A stretch of 64,000 nt of DNA from Modestobacter marinus (GTDB lineage Bacteria; Actinomycetota; Actinomycetes; Mycobacteriales; Geodermatophilaceae), in contig NZ_JABGCH010000007.1 in NCBI RefSeq assembly GCF_019799945.1, forward strand, positions 1 to 64,000, given 5' to 3'. Each line of letters opens with the position of its first letter. The stretch's first letter is position 1. The position numbers and the translations under genes are program-made. The notes beneath the pieces were generated by a model, which saw nothing but the letters and a program-made list of their open reading frames with translations, made no database searches and was not told where the DNA came from. Positions 33,770-41,704 of the stretch are shown here, piece after piece.

Positions 33770-34784
33770 GAACGGACCCCGTCCCCCCCTTGAAGGACCC
33801 TCCTGCCCCCCGCCACTCGCAGGCTCGCGGCGGGCCCCTGCAGGACGGCCGATCGAAGCTCGGGGCGGGACCCTGGACGGGGCCATCGGGAGCATCGCGG
33901 CGAGCGCCGGCTCACGTGAGTCCTTGCTGCTGCGCGGGACCTCCGCGGCCGACGCCGTCCCGTACCAGCGCACCGGGGAGCAGCTGCCCTGGGGACGCCG
34001 CCGGTCGGACCGGCCCGCGGTGCCCACCACACCCGCCGCGCCTGCCCCCGAACCCGCCGTGACGGCGGCGGTGACCGCCGCGGTGACCGCCGCCGTCACC
34101 CGGTCGTCGACGGCCGCACCGGTCGACGAGCCGCGCCCGCAGGCCCGGTCGTGGGTGCTGCCGGGGAGCGCGAACGACGACGTCACCCCGAGCACCCGCA
34201 CCGGCCTGCGGCTCGGCGAGGTCTACGCCGAGCAGCTGGCCCGGCTGCGCGAGGAGGCCCGTCGCGAGGGCTGGGCCGCCGGGCACGCCGAGGGCCTGGT
34301 GGCCGCCGAGCAGGTCGTCGCCGCCGCCGAGCGCGCCGCCGAGGAGCGCCTGGCCGCCGTCCAGGCCCGGTGGGAGGGCCGGCTGGCCTCCGCGACCGCC
34401 GCGATGGCGGCCGCCGCCGAGCGGCTGGACGGGGTCGCGGCACCGGTGCTCGACGACCTGCGCGACGGCGTCCTGGACGCGGTGACCGCGCTGGTCGGCG
34501 AGCTGCTCGGCCGGGAGCTCGCGATGGCCTCCGCGCCCGGGCTCGACGCGCTCCGCCGCGCGCTGACCCTCTCCCCCACCGACGTCCCGGTCGTCGTGCG
34601 GCTGCACCCGGACGACCTCACCGAGGTCCCCCCGGACGCGCTGGCCCAGCTGCCCGCCTCCGTCACCGTGCTCGGCGACCCGGGCGTGGAGCGCGCCGGC
34701 GCGGTCGCCGAGGCCGGCGCCACCCGGGTCGACGCCCAGCTCAGCAGCGCCCTCGAGCGCGTCCTGGCGGTACTCCGCTCGTGA
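33753..34784 (+). CDS. fliH: FliH-like flagellar export ATPase regulator with repeat-derived N-terminal insert
   Basis: This 343-residue protein regulates the FliI ATPase and delivers it to the export gate. Residues about 155-343 match FliH: EVYAEQLARLREEARREGWA and AGHAEGLVAAEQVV (glycine-rich coil), then VLDAVTALVGELLGRELAM and VVVRLHPDDLTEVPPDAL. Residues 7-56 are encoded by repeat DNA (33771-33920): two nested family 1 hairpins and one family 2 copy. They are bounded by near-identical nonamers TCGCGTGAG (33762) and TCACGTGAG (33912) exactly 150 bases apart, so the insert is in frame. Without it the start would read MTSSRESLLLRG. Another run of 12-bp units near 34059-34099 encodes VTAAVTAAVTAAVT. 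The ATG at 33753 lies inside the fliG end. Confidence 0.85.
   Translation: MTSSRENGPRPPLEGPSCPPPLAGSRRAPAGRPIEARGGTLDGAIGSIAASAGSRESLLLRGTSAADAVPYQRTGEQLPWGRRRSDRPAVPTTPAAPAPEPAVTAAVTAAVTAAVTRSSTAAPVDEPRPQARSWVLPGSANDDVTPSTRTGLRLGEVYAEQLARLREEARREGWAAGHAEGLVAAEQVVAAAERAAEERLAAVQARWEGRLASATAAMAAAAERLDGVAAPVLDDLRDGVLDAVTALVGELLGRELAMASAPGLDALRRALTLSPTDVPVVVRLHPDDLTEVPPDALAQLPASVTVLGDPGVERAGAVAEAGATRVDAQLSSALERVLAVLRS
33774..33916 (-). repeat. Nested family 1 hairpins plus a family 2 copy inside fliH (copy E)
   Basis: The outer element has GGACCCCGTCC (33774-33784) paired with GGACGGGGCC (33875-33884). Its loop arms (CCCCCCCTT and CGAAGCTCGGGGCGGG) are split by a complete inner element. The inner one has the stem TCCTGC (33801-33806)/GCAGGA (33840-33845), the inner stem CCCGCCAC/GCGGCGGG and the loop TCGCAGGCTC. 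It is followed by GGGAGCATCGCGGCGAGCGC (33888-33907), a partial family 2 copy. The whole block is translated as the fliH N-terminus. Confidence 0.8.
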
Positions 34785-36148
34785 GCGCCGGACTGGCTCC
34801 CTCGCAGGGTCCCACCGCGAGCTTGCGAGCGGTGGGGGGCGAGGGGGTCCTTCCTCTGCTCGACCGCGCCCGGGCCGCCGCCCGGCCGGTGGTCACCGGC
34901 GTCGTCACCGGCGCGATGGGGCTGACGCTGACCGCGGAGGGCGTCGCCGCCGCCGTCGGCGACCTGGTGGAGATCTCCCCCGGCCCGCGCGGCCTGCTCG
35001 CCGAGGTGGTCGCCGTCCAGCGGGAGCGGCTGACCTGCATGCCGCTCGGCGACCTCTCCGGCATCCGGTCCGGCGCTCCGGTCCGGCCCACCGGCCGGCC
35101 GCTGCAGGTGCCCGTCGGCGAGGCGCTGCTCGGCCGCGTGCTCGACGGCCTCGGCCGGCCGCTGGACGGTGGACCGCCGCTGGGCTCCCTGGTCTCCTGG
35201 GTCGACCTGACCAGCGAGACCCCCAACGCGCTGCGCCGGGCCCGGGTCAACCGGCCGCTGGCCACCGGCGTGCGGGCCCTGGACACCCTCGTCCCGGCCG
35301 GCCGCGGGCAGCGGCTGGGCATCTTCGCCGGCTCGGGCGTGGGCAAGTCGACGCTGCTGTCGCAGATCACCCGCGGCACCGACGCGGACATCCGGGTGAT
35401 CGGGCTGATCGGTGAGCGTGGCCGCGAGGTCCGGGAGTTCATCGAGGAGGACCTCGGTCCGGAGGGCCTGGCCAACTCGGTGGTCGTCGTCGCCACCTCC
35501 GACCAGCCGCCGCTGGTCCGCCTCAAGGCCGCCTTCGTGGCCACCCGGATTGCCGAGGGCTTCCGCGACCAGGGCCGCGACGTGCTGCTGATGATGGACT
35601 CGATCACCCGCACGGCGATGGCCCAGCGCGAGGTCGGGTTGTCCGCCGGCGAGCCCCCGGCCACCCGCGGCTACCCGCCCAGCGTCTTCGCGATGCTGCC
35701 GAAGCTGCTGGAGAAGGCCGGCACGGCGACGACCGGGTCGATCACCGGCCTCTACACGGTGCTCGTGGACGGCGACGACCACAACGAGCCGATCGCCGAC
35801 ACCGCCCGCTCCATCCTCGACGGGCACGTGGTGCTCACCCGCAAGCTCGCCACCGCCGGCCACTTCCCGGCGATCGACGTCCTGGAGTCCATCTCCCGGG
35901 TCGCGACCGCGGTCACCCCGGCGCCGCAGATGACCGACGCCCGGGAGCTGCGCCGGATGCTCGGTGCGCTGCGCGACGTCCGCGAGCTCATCGAGATCGG
36001 CGCGTACCAGGACGGCACCGACCCGCTGGTCGACCGGGCCCGCCGGCTCAGCCCGCACATCGACGCGTTCCTGCGCCAGTCCACCGACGACTCCACGCCG
36101 CCGGCCGAGGCGTGGGCCCGCCTGCACGCCCTGGTGACCGGCGCGTGA
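34781..36148 (+). CDS. fliI: Flagellar type III export ATPase FliI
   Basis: This 455-residue hexameric ATPase powers unloading of export substrates. Walker A is GSGVGKST (about residues 184-191 with flanks), followed by VIGLIGERGREVREFIEEDL, VVVATSDQPPLVRLKAAFVA and the Walker B region DVLLMMDSITRTAMAQREVG. The DCCD-motif region GLSAGEPPATRGYPPSVFAM is typical. Residues 3 to about 25 are translated from a family 1 hairpin repeat; the usual N-terminus LLDRARAAARPVVTG resumes right after. The GTG overlaps the fliH stop. Confidence 0.96.
   Translation: MSAGLAPSQGPTASLRAVGGEGVLPLLDRARAAARPVVTGVVTGAMGLTLTAEGVAAAVGDLVEISPGPRGLLAEVVAVQRERLTCMPLGDLSGIRSGAPVRPTGRPLQVPVGEALLGRVLDGLGRPLDGGPPLGSLVSWVDLTSETPNALRRARVNRPLATGVRALDTLVPAGRGQRLGIFAGSGVGKSTLLSQITRGTDADIRVIGLIGERGREVREFIEEDLGPEGLANSVVVVATSDQPPLVRLKAAFVATRIAEGFRDQGRDVLLMMDSITRTAMAQREVGLSAGEPPATRGYPPSVFAMLPKLLEKAGTATTGSITGLYTVLVDGDDHNEPIADTARSILDGHVVLTRKLATAGHFPAIDVLESISRVATAVTPAPQMTDARELRRMLGALRDVRELIEIGAYQDGTDPLVDRARRLSPHIDAFLRQSTDDSTPPAEAWARLHALVTGA
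34795..34855 (-). repeat. Hairpin repeat family 1 inside the fliI coding start (copy F)
   Basis: The inner stem CCCACCGC (34811-34818) pairs perfectly with GCGGTGGG (34829-34836) around GAGCTTGCGA. The outer CCCTCGC (34799-34805) pairs perfectly with GCGAGGG (34839-34845). The copy ends GGTCCTTCC. Both stems differ in sequence from other copies yet stay paired. Confidence 0.85.
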
Positions 36149-36603
36149 AGCAGCCGGCCTTCCGGCTCGAGCCGGTGCTGCGGCTGCGGCGGACCGAGGA
36201 ACGCGCCGCGTCCCTGGCCGCGGCGGCCGCCGCCCGGGACGCCGCCGCGGCGGCCGAACGGGCCGTGCAGGACGCCGAGGCGCTCTCCACCCGGTCGGTG
36301 CCCCGCGCCGCCTCGGGCGCCGCCTTCGTCGCCGCGATGGTCGCATCGGCCACCGCGGCTGCCGATGTGTCAGAGGCGCGGGCGATCGCCCGCGCGCGGA
36401 GCGAGCAGGCCGAGGCGGTCCGCGCCCGCTGGACCGCCGCGGCCCAGCGCACCAAGGGGCTCGAGCGGCTGCGGGAGCGGCACCTCGACGCGCTGCGGGC
36501 GGCGGCGGAGACCGCCGAGGCGCGCACGGTCGACGACCTGGTCACCGGTCGGCACGGCCGGCGGCCGCAGGACGGCGAGGAGGGGACGACGTGGACGGAC
36601 TGA
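36145..36603 (+). CDS. fliJ: FliJ-like flagellar export coiled-coil protein
   Basis: This 152-residue, almost entirely coiled-coil protein begins KQPAFRLEPVLRLRRTEERA, the typical FliJ start (FRLxxVLxLRxxxE). The rest is Ala/Arg/Glu helices. FliJ fits into the FliI hexamer and connects it to FlhA. The GTG overlaps the fliI stop, and the 3' end overlaps the next gene by 13 bases. Confidence 0.85.
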   Translation: MKQPAFRLEPVLRLRRTEERAASLAAAAAARDAAAAAERAVQDAEALSTRSVPRAASGAAFVAAMVASATAAADVSEARAIARARSEQAEAVRARWTAAAQRTKGLERLRERHLDALRAAAETAEARTVDDLVTGRHGRRPQDGEEGTTWTD

Positions 36604-37547
36604 GCGCGGTGTACAGCCGGATCGGCGAGATCCAGGCCCGCTTCTCGGTGACCCCGGCCGCCTCCTCGAACGCCCAGTGGGCCAGCGCGGCGGCCGCCGC
36701 CGGGCTGACCGGCACCAGTGGCACGGCCGTGGCCGGCGCCGCCGGGAGCGGCAGCGGGTCCGCGGTTGTGCAGGCGGCCAGCAAGTACCTCGGTGTCCCC
36801 TACGCGTGGGGCGGCACCGACCCGAGCACCGGCCTGGACTGCTCCGGGCTGGTCCAGCGGGTGTACAGCGACCTGGGCGTCAGCCTGCCGCGCACGTCGT
36901 CCCAGCAGGCCACCGCCGGCCGGGCGGTCGCCTCGCTGGACGAGGCCCAGCCCGGTGACCTCGTCTTCTTCGACAACTCCGCGTCCCGCGGCGGCATCGA
37001 CCACGTCGGCATCTACATCGGCAACGGCCAGATGATCGCCGCCCCGCAGGAGGGCGAGGTGGTCAAGGTGCAGTCCGTCGGCAACCCCTCGGTGATCCGC
37101 CGGGTGCTGCCGGACACGGCCGCCGCGCCGGCCGCCACCGCAGCCGTCAGCGGCGCGGGCAGCCTGGCCGGTGTCCCCTACGCCGACCTCTTCCAGCAGG
37201 CCGGCGCGAAGCACGGCGTCTCCCCCGCGCTCCTGGCGGCGGTGGCGAAGACCGAGTCCGGCTTCGACAGCGCCGCGGTCTCCCCGGCCGGCGCGCGCGG
37301 CCTCATGCAGTTCATGCCCGCGACCGCCCGCAGCCTCGGCGTGGACACCGGCGACCCGGCCTCCTCGATCGACGGGGCGGCCCGGTACCTCGAGGACCTG
37401 ACCCGGCAGTTCGGCTCCACCGAGCTGGCGCTGGCCGCGTACAACGCGGGCCCCGGCACGGTGACCCGCTACGGCGGCATCCCGCCCTACGGCGAGACCC
37501 AGTCCTTCGTCCAGAAGGTGACGACCACCGCGGAGGCCTGGTCATGA
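36591..37547 (+). CDS. Flagellar peptidoglycan hydrolase: NlpC/P60 endopeptidase fused to a lytic transglycosylase
   Basis: This 318-residue protein has an NlpC/P60 domain (about 60-170) with an intact triad region (GLDCSGLVQRVY with nucleophile Cys, IDHVGIYIGNG with His). Next comes an SLT/lysozyme-like domain (about 190-318) with the catalytic Glu in AVAKTESGFDSAAVSPAGAR and GLMQFMPATARSLGVDTGDP, ending ALAAYNAGPGTVTRYGGIPP. No signal peptide is visible, so it may leave through the flagellar export gate like FlgJ. It overlaps fliJ and fliK by a few bases, so its role in opening the wall for the rod is well supported by context. Confidence 0.85.
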   Translation: MDGLSAVYSRIGEIQARFSVTPAASSNAQWASAAAAAGLTGTSGTAVAGAAGSGSGSAVVQAASKYLGVPYAWGGTDPSTGLDCSGLVQRVYSDLGVSLPRTSSQQATAGRAVASLDEAQPGDLVFFDNSASRGGIDHVGIYIGNGQMIAAPQEGEVVKVQSVGNPSVIRRVLPDTAAAPAATAAVSGAGSLAGVPYADLFQQAGAKHGVSPALLAAVAKTESGFDSAAVSPAGARGLMQFMPATARSLGVDTGDPASSIDGAARYLEDLTRQFGSTELALAAYNAGPGTVTRYGGIPPYGETQSFVQKVTTTAEAWS

Positions 37548-38761
37548 CGGCACCGACCGTCCTGCCCGCCCTACCGGCGGTCCCGGCGACCGCGGGACCG
37601 ACCGGGTCGGCGACCACCGGCGGCGGCTCCCCCGCCTTCGCCAGCGTCCTCGACGACGCGCTCACCTCCGGCGGGCAGCAGTCCGGCCCGGCGGCGGAGG
37701 ACACTCCCGAGGAGGACCGGGCTCCCGGCCAGGACGGCACCGTCGTCCCCGTCGCCGTCCTCACCCTGCCGCCGTGGCTGCTGCTGTCCGCGGCGCCGGC
37801 GTCCGCCACACCGGTCGTCGCCTCACCCGGCACCGCTCCGGACGCCGTCGCCTCGACGGCCGTCGCACCGGACCTCCTCCCCGCGGCCGGGGGCCCGGCC
37901 ACTGCTCCGTCCGGTCCGGTGCCGGCGTACGCCGCCGTCGCGGACGCGGCAGCCCCGGTCCCCGCACCACCGGTCCCGACCGCCGTAGCCGCTGCCCTCG
38001 CCGGCGCCGTCGTGTCGTCGGGCTCCTCTCCCGCCGACGTCCCCGCCGGGCCGGCGACCGCCGCCGACGCGGTGGTCAGCGGACCGGCCCTGCCGCTCCC
38101 CGCACCCGCCGAGACCCCGGCCGACGCCGACGCGGACACCGGCGCCGACGACGGCGGCGGGGACCCCGCCGGTGCCGCGGCGCCGGAGCAGCCCGCACCC
38201 GACGCCGACCCGCTCGCCGCCTTCGGCACCACCAGTGCTCCGGCTCCCGCGACGGCGACCGCGGGGACGTCGACCGCCCCGTCGTCCGCCGACGCGGACC
38301 AGCCGGTCGCCACCCAGCTCGGCCGTCAGCTCGCCGTGCTGACCGAGGCCCCCGACGGCACCCAGACCATGACCCTGGTCATCACGCCCGACGAGCTGGG
38401 CCCGGTGTCGATCCAGGCCACGATCACCGACGGGACGATCGACCTGACCCTGCTCGGCGCGCACGAGCACGGCCGGCAGGCACTGGCCGAGGCCCTGCCC
38501 GACCTGCGCCGCGAGCTCGAGACCGCCGGCCTGTCCGTGAGCCGGCTCGAGGTGGGCACCGACGCCGGCCGCGACGGCGACTCCTGGCAGCGCGCCGGCC
38601 AGCAGCAGCTCCCCGACCCGCGGGGCGGCTCGCAGGGCCAGCCCGGCCGGGCGCCGGCCGACGGCCGCGGCTGGGTGCGGGACGACGACCAGAACGGTGC
38701 CGGCACCCCCGTCCGCACCGCCGACCCGTCCACGTCACGCGGCGTGGACGTCCGCGTCTGA
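37544..38761 (+). CDS. fliK: Flagellar hook-length control protein FliK
   Basis: This 405-residue protein has a long Ala/Pro/Thr/Asp-rich ruler region (about 1-240) and a compact C-terminal hook-length domain: TMTLVITPDELGPVSIQATI, TDGTIDLTLLGAHEHGRQAL, LPDLRRELETAGLSVSRLEV. Low similarity in the ruler is normal for FliK. It overlaps the preceding hydrolase gene in ATGA and is followed by flgD after a GGGAGG site. Confidence 0.88.
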   Translation: MTAPTVLPALPAVPATAGPTGSATTGGGSPAFASVLDDALTSGGQQSGPAAEDTPEEDRAPGQDGTVVPVAVLTLPPWLLLSAAPASATPVVASPGTAPDAVASTAVAPDLLPAAGGPATAPSGPVPAYAAVADAAAPVPAPPVPTAVAAALAGAVVSSGSSPADVPAGPATAADAVVSGPALPLPAPAETPADADADTGADDGGGDPAGAAAPEQPAPDADPLAAFGTTSAPAPATATAGTSTAPSSADADQPVATQLGRQLAVLTEAPDGTQTMTLVITPDELGPVSIQATITDGTIDLTLLGAHEHGRQALAEALPDLRRELETAGLSVSRLEVGTDAGRDGDSWQRAGQQQLPDPRGGSQGQPGRAPADGRGWVRDDDQNGAGTPVRTADPSTSRGVDVRV

Positions 38762-38776
38762 GAGGGAGGTCCCAGG

Positions 38777-39205
38777 ATGACCGACGCGATCAGCGGCAGC
38801 GCCCCCGTGGCCACCAGCACGGCCACCACGCAGATCAGCAAGAACGGGTTCGACTCGGAGACCTTCTTGCAACTGCTCGTCGCCCAGCTGAAGTACCAGG
38901 ACCCGAGCAACCCGACGAGCAGCAGCGAGTTCATGGCCCAGACGGCCACGCTCGCGCAGGTGCAGAGCCTGAACGAGATCGCCGACCAGAACACGCAGGC
39001 GCTGACCCTGCAGCGGTCGCTGAGCGCCGGCGCGCTGGTCGGGCACACCGTCTCCTACACCGACACCGACGGCACCACGAAGACCGGGACCGTCACCTCG
39101 GTGAAGATCAGCAGCGACAGCAGCACGGAGTCGAAGGCGGTCGTCGACGGCGTCGACATCGCGCTCGGCCGCCTCTCCGAGGTGTCGCTGCCGGCCACCG
39201 ACTGA
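38777..39205 (+). CDS. flgD: Flagellar hook capping protein FlgD
   Basis: This 142-residue protein contains the FlgD N-terminal block FDSETFLQLLVAQLKYQDPS and SSSEFMAQTATLAQVQSLNE, then a short C-terminal domain (GALVGHTVSYTDTDGTTKTG, TVTSVKISSD). It caps the growing hook. The protein is short, consistent with the Gram-positive form lacking the full Ig-like domain. The start follows GGGAGGTCCCAGG. Confidence 0.94.
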   Translation: MTDAISGSAPVATSTATTQISKNGFDSETFLQLLVAQLKYQDPSNPTSSSEFMAQTATLAQVQSLNEIADQNTQALTLQRSLSAGALVGHTVSYTDTDGTTKTGTVTSVKISSDSSTESKAVVDGVDIALGRLSEVSLPATD

Positions 39206-39252
39206 CGGCCGTCCCTCTCCCCTGACCCTCCCCTCGCCCGAGGAGCACTCCC

Positions 39253-40485
39253 ATGCTGCGTTCCATGTTCTCCGCGATCTCCGGCTTGAAGACCCACCAG
39301 ACCAAGCTGGACGTCGTCGGCAACAACATCGCCAACGTCAACACGGTCGGCTACAAGTCGAGCCAGACCGTCTTCCAGGACACCCTGTCCCAGGTGCTGA
39401 GCAACGGCTCCGCGCCGACGCAGGGCACCGGTGGCACGAACCCGGCCCAGGTCGGCCTGGGCGTCCAGCTGGCCGGCATCACCACCAACTGGACCCAGGG
39501 CTCCACCCAGAGCACCGGCCGCTCGACCGACTTCCTGATCAGCGGTGACGGCTTCTTCGTGACCCAGTCCGGCAACGAGCAGCTCTACACCCGCGCCGGC
39601 TCCTTCGACTTCGACGGGCAGGGCCGGCTGGTCACCCCCGACGGCGCGATCCTGCAGGGCTGGATGGCCAAGGACGGCGTGATCGACGCCAACGGCCCGA
39701 CCGTCGACCTCACGGTGCCCTACGGCGCGGTGATGCCGCCCAAGGCGTCCGCCACCGGCGGGTTCAGCGGCAACCTCGCCAGCGGCACCAAGGCCACCGA
39801 GGGCATCGAGACCCCGATCACGATGTACGACGCGCTGGGCAACGCGCACCAGATCACCGCCACGTTCACCAAGACGGCCACCGACAACGAGTGGACGGTC
39901 GCCCTCACCGACGAGAACGGGGACGCCGTCCTGACGCCGGACGCCACCATCGCGTTCGACCCGGCCACCGGCGAGATCGACGACCCGGCCGCCGCCGTCC
40001 TCGACGTCACGCCCAACGCGCCGATGGACGCGAGCTGGCCGGGGCCGATCACGCTGGACTTCACCGGCATCACCCAGTTCGGGGCCGACAGCGCGGTGAA
40101 GGCCCTGCCCACCGACGGCTACGCCACCGGCAGCTTGCAGTCCTTCTCGCTCAGCGCCGACGGCACCATCGTCGGCGTCTACTCCAACAGCCTGCGGCAG
40201 GACGTCGGCAAGCTCGCGGTGGCCACGTTCGCCAACCCCAGCGGGCTGGAGAAGTCCGGTGGCTCCTCCTACCGGGTGGGCAACAACTCCGGCGTCGTCA
40301 CGATCAGCGCCGCCGGCACCGGCGGGGCCGGCACGCTCGCCGCCGGCGCGGTGGAGATGAGCAACGTGGATCTCTCCGAGGAGTTCACCAGCCTGATCAT
40401 CGCCCAGCGTGGCTTCCAGGCGAACAGCCGTGTGATCACCGCCTCCGACGAGGTGCTGCAGGACCTGGTCCAGCTGAAGCGCTGA
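39253..40485 (+). CDS. flgE: Flagellar hook protein FlgE
   Basis: This 410-residue hook subunit has the N-terminal rod/hook motif (MLRSMFSAISGLKTHQTKLD, VVGNNIANVNTVGYKSSQTV), the FlgE body (TDFLISGDGFFVTQSG, YTRAGSFDFDGQGRLVTPDG) and the C-terminus MSNVDLSEEFTSLIIAQRGF followed by QANSRVITASDEVLQDLVQL. GAGGAG precedes the ATG. Confidence 0.96.
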   Translation: MLRSMFSAISGLKTHQTKLDVVGNNIANVNTVGYKSSQTVFQDTLSQVLSNGSAPTQGTGGTNPAQVGLGVQLAGITTNWTQGSTQSTGRSTDFLISGDGFFVTQSGNEQLYTRAGSFDFDGQGRLVTPDGAILQGWMAKDGVIDANGPTVDLTVPYGAVMPPKASATGGFSGNLASGTKATEGIETPITMYDALGNAHQITATFTKTATDNEWTVALTDENGDAVLTPDATIAFDPATGEIDDPAAAVLDVTPNAPMDASWPGPITLDFTGITQFGADSAVKALPTDGYATGSLQSFSLSADGTIVGVYSNSLRQDVGKLAVATFANPSGLEKSGGSSYRVGNNSGVVTISAAGTGGAGTLAAGAVEMSNVDLSEEFTSLIIAQRGFQANSRVITASDEVLQDLVQLKR

Positions 40486-40507
40486 CCCCAACTCGACCCT
40501 GACCAGC

Positions 40508-40550
40508 CCGAACGGCCCGGTCCCCCCGTCGGGGTGACCGGGCCGTTCGG
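40508..40550 (+). terminator. Strong terminator after flgE
   Basis: CCGAACGGCCCGGTC (40508-40522) pairs perfectly with GACCGGGCCGTTCGG (40536-40550). CCCC/GGGG extends the stem inward past one unpaired T. It splits the hook genes from flbD-motA-motB. Confidence 0.85.
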
Positions 40551-40642
40551 CTCAAGCAGGCGTCCGGGCACGCCGAAGACATCAGTGCGGCTGCGACGAC
40601 GCCCCGCACCGGCGACCGCCGCCCCTGACCCTGGAGACACCC

Positions 40643-40930
40643 GTGATCCGTCTGACGCGCCTCAACGGCGAGCACTTCGTGCTCAACGCCGATCTGATCC
40701 AGCGCGTGGAGGGCCACCCCGACACCGTCCTCACGCTCGTCGACGACACGAAGTACGTCGTCACGGAGAGCGTCGACGAGGTGATCCGCGAGGTCCGCGA
40801 CTACCGCGCCGGCATCCAGGCGATGGCCTTCCAGATGGACCGGGGCACGTACCGCCCGCCCATCGCCCCCGACCTGCAGGGCGCCGAGAACTCCTCGGTC
40901 GTGCCCTTCCCGAGCCGAGAAGAGCGCTGA
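40643..40930 (+). CDS. flbD: FlbD family flagellar protein
   Basis: This 95-residue protein has the FlbD core IRLTRLNGEHFVLNADLIQR, VEGHPDTVLTLVDDTKYVVT and ESVDEVIREVRDYRAGIQ. FlbD is a small conserved protein beside flgE or motA in Gram-positive flagellar operons; its role is not established. The GTG at 40643 follows CTGGAGAC. The C-terminal 30 residues are a nonconserved tail. Confidence 0.92.
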   Translation: MIRLTRLNGEHFVLNADLIQRVEGHPDTVLTLVDDTKYVVTESVDEVIREVRDYRAGIQAMAFQMDRGTYRPPIAPDLQGAENSSVVPFPSREER

Positions 40931-40933
40931 CCC

Positions 40934-41704
40934 ATGGATCCCGCCACCCTGATCGGGTTCGTCATCTCGCTCATCGCCCTGGTCGTCTTCATGATCCTCG
41001 AGGGCGCCGACCCGACCTCGCTGATCTTCCTCCCGGCGATCGTCCTCGTCGTCGTCGCGACCTTCGGTGCGGCAGCGGCCAGCCAGACGATGAGCGACCT
41101 CACGAAGATCCCGGGGTGGTTCAAGATGGCCGTGCTGCCGGCCAAGGTGCCGCCGCCCACCGAGAACATCCAGATCCTGGTCGGCCTGGCCGAGAAGGCC
41201 CGCAAGGAGGGACTGCTCGCCCTCGAGGCCGAGGTCAAGAAGGTCGACGACGCGTTCCTCCGGCGCGGCCTGCAGATGAGCATCGACGGCACCGACCCCG
41301 AGGACCTCCGCGCCGTCCTGGAGAGCGAGATCGCCGCCAAGAAGGCGGAGGACAAGGTCGCCGCCAAGTTCATGAACAACATGGGCGGCTACGCGCCGAC
41401 CATCGGCATCCTGGGCTGCATCGTCGGCCTGATGAACGTGATGGGCAACCTCAGCAACCCCGAGGCGCTGGGCCCGATGGTCTCCGCGGCGTTCATCGCC
41501 ACGCTGTGGGGCGTCATGGCCGCCAACTTCTGGTTCCTGCCGATGGGGGCCAAGATCACCCGGGTCAGCGAGCTGCAGGCCGCGCAGATGGAGCTGCTCG
41601 TCGAGGGCATCGCCGAGATCCAGGCGGGCACCAGCCCGCGGACCGTGCGGCAGAAGCTCACCTCCCTCGTGCCGCCCAGTGAGCGGGAGCGCGAGGCGGC
41701 ATGA
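40934..41704 (+). CDS. motA: Flagellar motor stator protein MotA
   Basis: This 256-residue stator subunit has four membrane segments, two near the N-terminus (LIGFVISLIALVVFMILEG, SLIFLPAIVLVVVATFGAAA) and two late (YAPTIGILGCIVGLMNVMG, MVSAAFIATLWGVMAANFWF). The cytoplasmic loop between them carries charged residues that contact FliG. The start is three bases after flbD and the stop overlaps motB. Confidence 0.95.
   Translation: MDPATLIGFVISLIALVVFMILEGADPTSLIFLPAIVLVVVATFGAAAASQTMSDLTKIPGWFKMAVLPAKVPPPTENIQILVGLAEKARKEGLLALEAEVKKVDDAFLRRGLQMSIDGTDPEDLRAVLESEIAAKKAEDKVAAKFMNNMGGYAPTIGILGCIVGLMNVMGNLSNPEALGPMVSAAFIATLWGVMAANFWFLPMGAKITRVSELQAAQMELLVEGIAEIQAGTSPRTVRQKLTSLVPPSEREREAA

Noticed and set aside
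34059-34099. Near-palindromic GTGACCGCCGCG repeats as a regulatory site
   Set aside because: They are codons of a VTAA repeat inside fliH and are better explained as slippage of a low-complexity linker.
30887-34201. 1104-codon open frame on the minus strand across fliF-fliG-fliH
   Set aside because: It is antisense to well-supported flagellar genes, its translation is low-complexity Gly/Arg/Asp/Leu-rich sequence and matches no family. Long antisense frames are expected at this GC content.
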